A DNA stretch of 64,000 nt, taken from positions 310,001 to 374,000 of the forward strand of contig CAVRIA010000008.1 in NCBI GenBank assembly GCA_963721115.1. Direction: 5' to 3'. Shown one piece after another: positions 37,822-44,139 of the stretch. The notes beneath the pieces are model-generated. The model did no database searches and was not told the DNA's origin. It was given only the letters and a program-made list of their open reading frames with translations. The position numbers and the translations under genes are program-made. The DNA is from CAVRIA01 sp963721115. GTDB lineage: Bacteria > Desulfobacterota > Binatia > HRBIN30 > CADEER01. Each line of letters starts with the position of its first letter. Position 1 is the first letter of the stretch.

Positions 37822-38128
37822 GATCGGAGTCACGTAGGTGTAACGGCTTCGTTCGCTTCCTTTGGACTCCGGTCCAAGTGGCAGCGCCTTTAAGACACGG
37901 ACCGCGAGCCAAGCGCGGACCATTCCGCGTAGAAGCACGAACCACGAGGCCGCAGCCGAGGTAGTGCCGGGAGCGATCGGGCTATCGAGCTCGACGGTGT
38001 CGTGAAAGTTCATCCAGGCCAGTATGCTGGCTCGGGACGAAGGCCCCGTCGTGGTAAGATTGTGGGCTCATGATTTCTCCGCGCGGTAAACGGATCGTCG
38101 TCGAGGGATAAGGGGACGTGATTAGTTT
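37822..38128. other. intergenic region with REP/RAYT-type motif
   Basis: No gene seen. Near the right end ATAAGGGGACGTGATTAGTTT (about 38108-38128) resembles the GGGGACGT...TAGTTT motif found again, inverted, near 41940-41970. The motif immediately precedes the RAYT-like remnant. Confidence 0.35.
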
Positions 38129-38300
38129 GTGGGCCGGCCACCCGACCTGCCGTCGTTGGCGGCGGACGTGGCGCGCCGCTTCAAAATGGAGGTAGCCGTG
38201 CTATGTGGCCGCGGTCGCGATGCAACCACCAGCGCCGCTCGGCGAGAGCTGGTGCGCCGTGCAGTGGTAAAGGGGCGGGGAGGCGACGGATTGTCCTCCA
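38129..38300 (+). pseudogene. REP-associated transposase (RAYT) remnant: DnaA-type HTH
   Basis: The frame reads PDLPSLAADVARRFKMEVAV then LCGRGRDATTSAARRELVRR, which fits the C-terminal DnaA-like helix-turn-helix carried by many Y1/IS200-type REP-associated tyrosine transposases (pattern LxxVAxxF...LxxRxRxxxxxxARR). The preceding catalytic HUH domain is absent and the helix after RRAVVKGRG is out of frame, so only a scrap remains. Its presence among REP-like hairpin repeats is consistent. Identification is by pattern only. Confidence 0.4.
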
Positions 38301-38431
38301 GGCACAGGGATCGATCGGATTTGGTGGAATTTTGGGACGAAGTTGATCGCCGATCGAGAGGAGATGTCGCCATGGCTCACCAGCAATACGAATATATGGC
38401 TCTCCGGGTCGGCCTGTGTTAATCTTGGTTC

Positions 38432-38722
38432 GTGCCGAAAGCACGGTTCGAGTGGGACGCTGCGAAGAATCGTGAGAACCAGAAGAAACACGGTGTCTCG
38501 TTCGTAAAGGCGCAGCACGCGTTCGTCGATCCGAACCGTGTGATTGCAAGGGATTTGTCCCACAGCTCGAAGGAGGAGCGATACTACTGCTTTGGCCAAG
38601 TCGAAGGTGGAGTTCTCACGGTCCGGTTCACGTACCGCGACGACGTGATACGAATTTACGGCGCGGGTTACTGGCGAAGAGGGAAGCGAGTGTATGAGAG
38701 AGAAAATAACTTACACGGATGA
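38432..38722 (+). CDS. brnT: BrnT-family toxin
   Basis: Type II toxin of 96 residues, a RelE-fold ribonuclease of the BrnT (DUF497) family. Characteristic strings are FEWDAAKNRENQKKHGVSFV near the start, then ARDLSHSSKEERYYCFGQVE and LTVRFTYRDDVIRIYGAGYW near the end. It starts at GTG 38432. The gene overlaps the downstream antitoxin gene by 29 bases, the usual toxin-first BrnTA arrangement, so the pair is co-transcribed and presumably autoregulated by the antitoxin. G+C is lower than in the glycosyltransferase island, in keeping with a mobile cassette. Confidence 0.88.
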   Translation: MPKARFEWDAAKNRENQKKHGVSFVKAQHAFVDPNRVIARDLSHSSKEERYYCFGQVEGGVLTVRFTYRDDVIRIYGAGYWRRGKRVYERENNLHG

Positions 38723-38972
38723 GCCGCTGGGAAAGCTGGAAATCGTTGCCGACTTCCTGCCTCCGCCCGAAGACCTCGTCCTCCGCGACGAAGGCGTCAA
38801 AGTGACCATTGCCTTGAGCAAGCGAAGCGTCGATTTCTTCAAGTCCGAAGCCCGGAAACATGGCACCCAGTACCAGAGAATGATTCGGCGGCTGCTCGAC
38901 GCCTATGCCGAATACCAAACGGGATCTCGGACCGGCCGTATCAAGCGACCGAGAAAAGTACGCCGCGCCTGA
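38694..38972 (+). CDS. BrnA-like / CopG-type antitoxin
   Basis: Antitoxin partner of BrnT, 92 residues. The C-terminal half carries the ribbon-helix-helix-like segment KVTIALSKRSVDFFKSEARK followed by GTQYQRMIRRLLDAYAEYQ. The acidic N-terminal part (PLGKLEIVADFLPPPEDLVL) is the expected toxin-neutralising region. ATG 38694 lies inside the end of brnT. The short basic tail RIKRPRKVRRA is typical of DNA-binding antitoxins of this type. Confidence 0.82.
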   Translation: MREKITYTDEPLGKLEIVADFLPPPEDLVLRDEGVKVTIALSKRSVDFFKSEARKHGTQYQRMIRRLLDAYAEYQTGSRTGRIKRPRKVRRA

Positions 38973-39036
38973 TACGTCTTCTCGTCGTCTTGCTTCGGTC
39001 CGGACGGCACTAGTCGGCAATTTCCTCTTCGCTTTG

Positions 39037-39225
39037 CCCGGCCGGTTTTTCTACGAGAACTTGACGACGGGCGCGCAGGTGATGGAAGAAGGCAAGCGCC
39101 GGCGTCGAGAAGTTCGTTGCCGTCGGTACGGTCTACGCCTATCCAAAGTTCACGCCGGTGCCGTTCCGAGAAGGCGATCTGTGGAACGGCTGCCCGAGGG
39201 AACCAATGCCGCCTGCGGAGAGAAC
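39037..39225 (+). pseudogene. GDP-L-fucose synthase / NAD-epimerase fragment, frameshifted
   Basis: An internal piece of a nucleotide-sugar epimerase is recognisable across frames. PGRFFYENLTTGAQVMEEGK is in one frame. GVEKFVAVGTVYAYPKFTPV and PFREGDLWNGCP lie one base on, and EGTNAACGE is back in the first frame. The KFVAxGTVxAYPKFTPVPFR string is distinctive of GDP-L-fucose synthase-like reductases. Both ends are missing (Rossmann start and C-terminal half), so it is a dead fragment about 60 codons long. Confidence 0.55.
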
Positions 39226-39278
39226 CAGAGAATGGAGCCGCCGGGGGCAGATTGCGGGGCGCATAGCGGCGCTCGGCT

Positions 39279-39440
39279 GTGCCGATGAGAGAGGTCCGAG
39301 AAAAACGGTACGCGAAGCGCCATGCCAAGACCCGGGGCTGCAGCAGCCCTAGTTTCGACACACTCCGACGTATCGCCGCGGCGCTTGGCCTGGAACTCGT
39401 CGTCGAACTGCGGCCGCGTCGTGCAGCGGGCGTAGAAGGG
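39279..39440 (+). pseudogene. XRE-type HTH regulator, C-terminal fragment
   Basis: The frame reads SPSFDTLRRIAAALGLELVV then ELRPRRAAG, the usual end of a small Cro/C1-type HTH protein (TLRRIAxALGxxLxVxLxP). The recognition-helix part upstream is not intact in this frame, though REWSRRGQIAGRIAALG in another frame may be a remnant. Low confidence. Confidence 0.3.
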
Positions 39441-39578
39441 ACTAACCCGTTCGTCCCAAGCTTTGCCGACCATCAAGGTCAATGAGATCTTCGCCGACGG
39501 CGTCACCGCCGGCGCGCTCTGCAATCTCGGCGACCACAGCGGCGTTTCTGTCGAATATCCGCCTTCGTTGTCTCGCGC

Positions 39579-40460
39579 TCACGGAGCGGGGCGATTGTCC
39601 GCCAGGCACTGGACCGTCGGCGGGGGGCCCTCGAGGATACAGGCCGGATCGCCGCCGGGATACGGGGACGTCGAGCAGATCCGTTCCAACTCTCCGTTCA
39701 TCCGAATCAGGGCGAGGCCGCAGTTGTAGTCCCGTCGCAGGTCGTCGGACACATGTTTGCGATGCGTGCTCGGTGGGTACACGGCCAGACCGAGCTCCGG
39801 TCCGCATGTGGCGATGCCGCGGCCGACGAGGTGCGCGCCCTCGGGTACGGTCTCCGGGTTGTCCCAGAACGCGAGGTCGATCTTTCCGTCGACCAGCGCC
39901 GCGACCATCTCGCTGCGCCCGTCGGAGTCACTCGGAAAGACCGCGATGTCGAAATCCTCGTAGCGCATGCCGAGACAATTCGCGTCGTTGAAGAAGCCTG
40001 CCAGGAAACCGACGCGTGCCCCGGCGAGGCTTCCACTCTCACCGAGATCGTCGAACTGCTCGTTGGCGTCCGAGGCGATCAGCTGAGGGACTGGCCCGGT
40101 ACTGTACCCGTCGCCGAACTCCGCACCGAGCCGCCGGCGTTCAGGTGTGTTGAACCAGGTTACGCATCCGTCGATGCGCCCCGATGCCAGGGCGGGACCG
40201 ACGAACGCGTTACCCTGCGCGTCCGTGTCGAAGCAGTCTTGGGAGGGCAACACCACGATCTCGCATCTCATCGGTCCGTTCGCCGCACAGATCGCCCGGA
40301 GCACGTCGCTGCTCACCCCCTGCATCGGGCCGACGTCCCAGGGCGGAAACGGGAAGCCTTGTCCGATCTTGTACGAGCGCGTTTCCGATGCCGAGCCCGA
40401 CATGGCGCAGCCGACGAGCGTCGCGGCGAGAACCATCCAGAGTCGATTCCACTGTCGCAT
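39579..40460 (-). CDS. family 3 solute-binding-like lipoprotein with chimeric 5' end
   Basis: Periplasmic substrate-binding-like protein of 293 residues. From MRQWNRLWMVLAATLVGC it has a lipoprotein signal with lipobox LVGC. The mature part opens SYKIGQGFPFPPWDVGPMQG, the entry pattern of SBP_bac_3 proteins, and includes SGRIDGCVTWFNTPERRR and DGKIDLAFWDNPETVPEGAH. No permease or ATPase is adjacent. The 5' end is odd. The frame extends upstream as MKTYLVTGGAGF, the Rossmann start of a sugar-nucleotide epimerase. The DNA for the signal peptide (40419-40460) also occurs at 44291-44331 in a different reading frame. ATG 40460 lacks a ribosome-binding site, so ATG 40496 may be the real start. Confidence 0.68.
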   Translation of the reverse strand: MRQWNRLWMVLAATLVGCAMSGSASETRSYKIGQGFPFPPWDVGPMQGVSSDVLRAICAANGPMRCEIVVLPSQDCFDTDAQGNAFVGPALASGRIDGCVTWFNTPERRRLGAEFGDGYSTGPVPQLIASDANEQFDDLGESGSLAGARVGFLAGFFNDANCLGMRYEDFDIAVFPSDSDGRSEMVAALVDGKIDLAFWDNPETVPEGAHLVGRGIATCGPELGLAVYPPSTHRKHVSDDLRRDYNCGLALIRMNGELERICSTSPYPGGDPACILEGPPPTVQCLADNRPAP

Positions 40461-40674
40461 GAAGCCGGCGCCGCCGGTGACCAGGTACGTCTTCATACTT
40501 CGAGGCATCTTCTCATCGGCCCGCCGCACGGTCAAATGAGTCGTTGCCGACGCCGAGTCGGCTCGCGCGGCGCCTCGCAGCGTCGTTTTGACGCTGCGCA
40601 CGACTTCTGGAGGCGTTGCAGGCTCTGTGTGCAGCGCGAACAGCCCTGCGCGCCGGCGTTCGCCACTGATGCTC

Positions 40675-40880
40675 CCTCCGACAAGCGAGATCGTCCAGCC
40701 GCAAGCCCGCCTGGCGTTTCACCGACGCCACGTCCCTTTCGGCATTTCGTCACCGGGATGACCACTGATCGTGAGGCGGCCCGGCTTGGAGGGAGGCTTG
40801 TACTGTCGACGACTCCCTTCGGTGACAACTCTCTGCCACCCGTCAGCTTCGATCAACCGGATCACGTCTCAGACCTTCAC
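40675..40880 (-). pseudogene. HicA toxin remnant
   Basis: On the minus strand the frame reads VIRLIEADGWQRVVTEGSRR then QYKPPSKPGRLTISGHPGDE and MPKGT. This is the HicA mRNA-interferase pattern with the catalytic His in SGHP (the usual second position GSHR is GSRR). The expected start MKVRDVIRL is broken by TGA (40872-40874). After PKGTWRR a TGA at 40719-40721 truncates it, although one frame over ASVKRQAGLRLDDL gives the normal C-terminus. No HicB follows. It lies directly downstream of an attC site, so it was probably a cassette gene that decayed. Confidence 0.55.
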
Positions 40881-40919
40881 GGAGGCGAGATACCACTTCC
40901 GGTGCGACGTCGCGAGCGA

Positions 40920-40980
40920 TCCGAACGCGGCCGGTCAGTCGCGCCGCTTCGCGGCGTCGACTGGAACGGCTCAGTTAGAT
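40920..40980 (-). other. attC-type integron recombination site
   Basis: Read on the minus strand: ATCTAAC (R''), a short spacer, arm GCCGTTCCAGTCGACGCCGC, loop GAA, arm GCGGCGCGACTGACCGGC, then GTTCGGA (R'). The arms pair over 18 bp with two extrahelical bases (C and A), both on the R'' arm, as in genuine attC sites. That fixes the cassette direction as minus. R' deviates from GTTRRRY. The stop codon of the upstream gene (TAA, 40975-40977) lies inside R''. Confidence 0.65.
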
Positions 40981-41364
40981 CCAGAACCGCCACCAAGGCC
41001 TTGTGACCTTCAGCTCTCTATGGAGAATCCTACAGTTCGCCTGCCTCACCAGTGACAGCGTCTCGTCGGACGGATCCAACGGCCATATGTCGAGGTAGAC
41101 TCCTTTAGGTAGAAGACGACGCAAACCTGCGGCGACACCTTGAAGCACTTGATCGCGGGAGGCCGAAGGGTCGATCACGACTATCAGAACCTGCGCGGGA
41201 GCCTCCATCGCATCCTTCGCAAAGACCTGAGGAAGATGAGCCTCCTGGATTCCCTTGGTGCCCGCTACCAACTCTGAAATGGCCTGCGACAGCTGCTGCG
41301 GCATCGGCCTTGCGGGCCGACCGACGTAAAGCTGGGACCCTGCCTTTATTAATGGCGTAACCAC
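40975..41364 (-). CDS. SseB-like C-terminal-domain protein (integron cassette gene)
   Basis: Small 129-residue protein resembling the C-terminal domain of SseB (enhanced serine sensitivity) family proteins: LIKAGSQLYVGRPARPMPQQ, VAGTKGIQEAHLPQVFAKDA and APAQVLIVVIDPSASRDQVL. SseB-type domains are of unclear biochemical function. GTG 41364 starts 15 bases after the R' box of the upstream attC and is preceded by GAGG; the TAA stop lies inside the downstream attC. That packing is the hallmark of a gene cassette. No signal peptide or membrane span. Confidence 0.7.
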   Translation of the reverse strand: MVTPLIKAGSQLYVGRPARPMPQQLSQAISELVAGTKGIQEAHLPQVFAKDAMEAPAQVLIVVIDPSASRDQVLQGVAAGLRRLLPKGVYLDIWPLDPSDETLSLVRQANCRILHRELKVTRPWWRFWI

Positions 41365-41379
41365 TTCCCGCCTCTGTAA

Positions 41380-41443
41380 ACCTAACGCGGGCGGTCAGCC
41401 GCGCGGCGTCCTCGCCGCGTCGGCTGGAACGCTTGAGTTAGGT
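41380..41443 (-). other. attC-type integron recombination site, best example
   Basis: Minus strand: ACCTAAC (R''), TCAA spacer, arm GCGTTCCAGCCGACGCGGCG, short loop, arm CGCCGCGCGGCTGACCGC, spacer, GTTAGGT (R'). R'' fits RYYYAAC and R' fits GTTRRRY exactly and the two are perfect complements. The inner arms pair with extrahelical C and A at the same positions as in the site at 40920-40980. Length 64 bp. Cassette direction is minus. Confidence 0.72.
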
Positions 41444-41558
41444 CCCCGGCACGCCACGATCGCTCAAAGACCATGGCAACGTGGACATGGGCAGGCTCGT
41501 CGCGGTCGCTCGCATAGAAATAGAACCGATATGGACCCTCATGAAGTACGGTCGGCAT
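41382..41558 (-). CDS. truncated DUF4160 protein, ends inside attC
   Basis: A 58-codon frame from ATG 41558 reads PTVLHEGPYRFYFYASDRDE then PAHVHVA, the unmistakable start of DUF4160 proteins (usually about 80 residues and often paired with a DUF2442 protein). After HVHV it departs from the family (MVFERSWRAGDLTQ) and runs through the attC site to a TAG in the R' box. The C-terminal half of the domain and the usual partner are missing, so the cassette has probably suffered a deletion. Expression is possible but function doubtful. Confidence 0.55.
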   Translation of the reverse strand: MPTVLHEGPYRFYFYASDRDEPAHVHVAMVFERSWRAGDLTQAFQPTRRGRRAADRPR

Positions 41559-42076
41559 CCGCCATCATCCGCCATGGTCCGATGGATACCACTGCGACCC
41601 TTCACCGACAACGACGGAATCAGCCGTCACCCGGCCGCCCGGCCGAACTTTGGGCGTCGCGCGCCGCGGCCGCCTTCGACCGTCTCGCGGTCAGCAGATC
41701 AGTCCGTCGCCGCGGTCGCGTGGCCCACCACCTTGTTCGGACGTGTTTCGAGGCCCAACGTTGCCTCCCGAGGACTGCTGAGTCGCTTGCCAATATCAAA
41801 ACTCCTCCATCGGAGTTTCTTGTTCCTTGCGTTCAATCTCGAGTGACCTCCAGGATAATCTCGACCACCCGCATTGTCCGGCCGCAGGGGGGCAGGTCGA
41901 TGAATCGGGTGCGGTGTCCGTCGTGTTCGTTACCCGCGATAAACTAAGAAACTACTTACGTCCCCTTTGTGTTCCATCGGCTCAAGAACGAGGACAAGGC
42001 TTTCGCCCGCCCAGGTCAGCCCGGACAAAGATGCCATCCGTCACCGTCGTCCACCGTTGTCGCGCTCCCTCGCGCG
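41559..42076. other. 518 bp without a recognisable gene
   Basis: No supported coding sequence on either strand. AAGGGGACGTAAGTAGTTTC (minus strand, about 41950-41972) resembles the motif at 38108-38128 that precedes the RAYT remnant. The region probably holds decayed cassette DNA. Confidence 0.35.
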
Positions 42077-42083
42077 GTCTAAC
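42077..42083 (-). other. solitary attC R'-type core site
   Basis: Minus strand GCGTTAGAC contains GTTAGAC, an exact GTTRRRY core. The stop codon of the upstream gene (TAG, 42079-42081) lies inside it, as in cassette ends. I do not see a matching folded R''/L'' arm, so it may be a recombinant or degenerate attC. Confidence 0.35.
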
Positions 42084-42624
42084 GCTCGGCGCATGAGCCG
42101 CCACTCTTTGCCTTGGATGGGTAAGCAATGTTGAGCAGTTGCGCGACCTGTTCGAACCCTCGATCGCCGCGATACGACTCGATGTCGAGGCCTCGGGTCC
42201 GCACCTTCTCCCACGAACTGGTCGCGTTGTGATGGTCCCGAATGAACTGCGCCGGAAACGTGAAGAACTCAGGGGCGCAACGTCCAGCTTCGGGGGGACC
42301 ATTCTTACTCTTGCCGAAGAAGTAGCCGACGTTCAGGAAGACGACGACCAGGAAATCGAACGCAGCGATCGTGCGCTCCTTGACCGGAAAGCCTCGATCA
42401 GAGTCAGTGGCGAGGCGACTCTTGACCTGAACACGAACCTGACGACCCGCGGCGCGCGGATCCGGATGGATACAGATGAGGTCGTATCCCTCGTTGTTCG
42501 GCGGCGCCTTGTAGGTGAGAATGTTGCGACGAAGGAGATGGCCCATGACAAGGTACTCGGCTCCAAGCGAGACCACCGGGAACCGTGTGAAGGATCGTTT
42601 GCCGCTGCTTCTGGGCGTCGTCAT
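42079..42624 (-). CDS. PD-(D/E)XK-like nuclease (cassette gene)
   Basis: Protein of 181 residues with a restriction-endonuclease-like core: GAEYLVMGHLLRRNILTYKA, then NNEGYDLICIH with the metal-binding Asp, and RQVRVQVKSRLATDSD with the QVKS lysine. A hydrophobic strand, FDFLVVVFLNVGYFFG, follows. The GE...GYDL...QVK order is typical of small PD-(D/E)XK proteins of unknown target. ATG 42624 is chosen at the start of homology (the frame is open upstream). Just upstream lies GCCTAACTCA, matching the R''-spacer start of the two good attC sites. The stop codon sits in an attC core. Likely a mobile cassette gene. Confidence 0.62.
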   Translation of the reverse strand: MTTPRSSGKRSFTRFPVVSLGAEYLVMGHLLRRNILTYKAPPNNEGYDLICIHPDPRAAGRQVRVQVKSRLATDSDRGFPVKERTIAAFDFLVVVFLNVGYFFGKSKNGPPEAGRCAPEFFTFPAQFIRDHHNATSSWEKVRTRGLDIESYRGDRGFEQVAQLLNIAYPSKAKSGGSCAER

Positions 42625-42667
42625 TTCTCTCGCCGGTGAGTTAGGCACTCCAAAACCCACGGGGTCC

Positions 42668-43300
42668 TCATGTGCTGCCTTCCGGAGGGTTCCGGTGTGC
42701 AATATCGCCGGCTGCAGACAAGACGCGCTCCTTGAGCTGGCTGGCCGCCATGAACATCGGCTCGAGCAGGCGTGGTGAAGTGTCCAAGAAACCGACCGAG
42801 AAAGGCTCCATGATGACCCGCCGCACCGCCATGCCGCCCGGACTCAAGATACGGTCAAACCGTTGCGCATCGATCGTACCGCCACGCGCTAGGGCGGAGT
42901 CCAAGCGCTCGTCAAAATGCATCCAGTGGTCTCTCGGCCCGCGATCCGAGAGGAGATGGTCCTTGTCGAGTGCTAGCACTCCACGAAGATAGGCGCCTCG
43001 CCCCGAGTACTTCGCGCGGGCTGGGTACAAAAGGAGCGACGCTCGCCCCCAGGCAGTCAAGAAGCATTCGAGCGGAAGCCAGAGTTTCCACTGCTGCCGG
43101 AGCCTCTCGGCGACTAGCGTCGCGGTACCGGTTGATACCGGAGACAACCCAAACCGCACTTCCAGCATCCCATGGGCGTTGATCCACTTGGAACGAGCAG
43201 TCTTTAGACTTGTTGCGTGAGCCAACATTACCGAAGCGAGGATCTCAAGCTCGCTGAGGTACGCCAGTTCCGCGTCAAAGGACAATTGCAAATTGGGCAT
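42668..43300 (-). CDS. uncharacterised 210-residue cassette protein
   Basis: Intact frame from ATG 43300, only seven bases after the R' end of an attC-type site, and ending 27 bases before an attC-like R'' box. The sequence (LQLSFDAELAYLSELEILAS, LVAERLRQQWKLWLPLECFL, RDHWMHFDERLDSALARGGT) is mostly helical, without signal peptide or membrane span. I do not recognise the family. It may be a surface-exclusion, immunity or abortive-infection-type cassette protein, but nothing in the sequence shows this. Confidence 0.6.
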   Translation of the reverse strand: MPNLQLSFDAELAYLSELEILASVMLAHATSLKTARSKWINAHGMLEVRFGLSPVSTGTATLVAERLRQQWKLWLPLECFLTAWGRASLLLYPARAKYSGRGAYLRGVLALDKDHLLSDRGPRDHWMHFDERLDSALARGGTIDAQRFDRILSPGGMAVRRVIMEPFSVGFLDTSPRLLEPMFMAASQLKERVLSAAGDIAHRNPPEGST

Positions 43301-43307
43301 CGACCGG

Positions 43308-43368
43308 AGACAACGCCAAGCGTGACCCGCGCAGCCTTTCAGGCGTCGGCTCGACGCTATTGTTCGGC
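43308..43368 (-). other. attC-type site between two cassette genes
   Basis: Minus strand: GCCGAAC, arm AATAGCGTCGAGCCGACGCC, loop TGAAA, arm GGCTGCGCGGGTCACGCTTGGC, GTTGTCT. The GCGT(C)GA/TCACGC pairing has its extrahelical base on the R'' arm, as in the other sites. Core boxes are diverged. It sits 9 bases after one gene's stop and 7 bases before the next gene's ATG, exactly where an attC should be. Length 61 bp. Confidence 0.5.
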
Positions 43369-43377
43369 TCTCCTTCT

Positions 43378-43614
43378 TTAAGCCACGATTCTCAGCGACT
43401 CTCCGCGATTGTGCAGGAGCACCAGCTGATCGCGCCTCAGGGCGAGCTCCGCATATGTCTGCCCTTGATCGTCGCTGAACTCCACCTCGAAGATGTTTGG
43501 CGCGAGAATCTCGACAACAGTGCCTACCTCGCCGCGCTTGAGCTTACGTTGCGGAAGGTCCTCAAGTAGCGCCACCGTGTCGAGCAGTTTTATTTGTCTC
43601 CGTTGTTGGGTCAT
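43378..43614 (-). CDS. DUF4926 protein (cassette gene)
   Basis: A 78-residue protein: IKLLDTVALLEDLPQRKLKR, GEVGTVVEILAPNIFEVEFS, DDQGQTYAELALRRDQLVLL, an almost complete match to the DUF4926 pattern, an SH3-like barrel of unknown function. ATG 43614 overlaps the stop of the upstream DUF6883 gene (ATGA), the normal arrangement for this two-gene module, which often behaves like a toxin-antitoxin-type or immunity pair in gene cassettes. The stop is nine bases from an attC-type site. Confidence 0.78.
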   Translation of the reverse strand: MTQQRRQIKLLDTVALLEDLPQRKLKRGEVGTVVEILAPNIFEVEFSDDQGQTYAELALRRDQLVLLHNRGESLRIVA

Positions 43615-43811
43615 CGCCCTTTCCTCCGCTTGACGTAACACGTCGTCAACCGCGGCACCTTCGTACCACGAAGCACGATCCACCCGCTACGGATACTTGC
43701 CGTTCCAGCCGCAGTCTCCATTGCGAAATCGATCGTGTACCGTTGCCCATAGGCATCTCGTTCACCCGGCTTCGCCTCTCCGGTTCGTGCAATCGCCCGC
43801 AGCTTTGCTCG
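43611..43811 (-). pseudogene. DUF6883 gene, 5' part lost to a repeat element
   Basis: The frame ends AKLRAIARTGEAKPGERDAY, GQRYTIDFAMETAAGTASIR, SGWIVLRGTKVPRLTTCYVK. The yGxrYxvD and PRLTTCYV strings identify the C-terminal part of DUF6883 proteins. Upstream of RAKLR the frame enters repeat DNA (TTCGAAGAGGCG and the triple-hairpin element at 43871-44066), so the N-terminal half is missing. The downstream DUF4926 gene remains intact and overlaps it by four bases. Confidence 0.62.
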
Positions 43812-43870
43812 TGTTTCGAAGAGGCGCGGAAGGGCAGGTTTGTTGGGTTGTTGAGTTGTTGGTTGTTCGG

Positions 43871-44066
43871 AGCCACCGGAGAGAGGGGGGCGGGGAGAGA
43901 ATCTCTCTTGTGGTGTAGGCCTCCGGCCTGCATAGCGGTCCATCGGACCGCTCTCTCCCCCTCCAACCCAGCCCCGTGCAGGCGGGACGCCCGCACCACA
44001 ATCAGCTGCCGATGCGGCCGCGGGGACCGCGGGACGAGTGGCGCGCCGGTGAACCCGGCTCGAAAA
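43871..44066. repeat. triple-hairpin dispersed repeat, third inverted copy, shortened
   Basis: From GCCACCGGAGAGAGG to GGTGAACCCGGCTCGAAAA. It has the three hairpins but lacks the GGCGGACTTCGAAGAGGCCC segment present in other copies (CCGCGGGACGAGTGG is the deletion joint). It abuts an attC-type site on its right and a broken DUF6883 gene on its left. Confidence 0.72.
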
Positions 44067-44127
44067 CCCCAACGCCATGCTTCAGCGGCGCGCCTTTCGG
44101 CGCGTCCGCTGCAACCTGTTGTTCGGC
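44067..44127 (-). other. attC-type site next to hairpin repeat
   Basis: Minus strand: GCCGAAC, arm AACAGGTTGCAGCGGACGCGCC, loop GAAA, arm GGCGCGCCGCTGAAGCATGGC, GTTGGGG. CAGCGG(A)CGCGCC pairs with GGCGCGCCGCTG with the extrahelical A on the R'' arm, the same place as in the better sites. Length 61 bp. Core boxes are imperfect. Confidence 0.5.
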
Positions 44128-44139
44128 CTCTTTTCGCCT

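Noticed and set aside
40560..40600. GCAGCGTC-GTTTT-GACGCTGC hairpin as an attC site or terminator
   Set aside because: A good 8-bp stem, but it has no core boxes for attC and no T-run for a terminator; left unassigned.
41481..42096. Plus-strand open frames in the 41.5-42.1 kb gap
   Set aside because: No family pattern; part of the span is opposite a DUF4160 frame and attC site on the minus strand.
42130..42136. GTTGAGC paired with GTCTAAC (42077-42083) as a 60-bp attC
   Set aside because: Spacing and core boxes fit, but the inner arms do not pair, and the interval is coding sequence of the nuclease-like gene.
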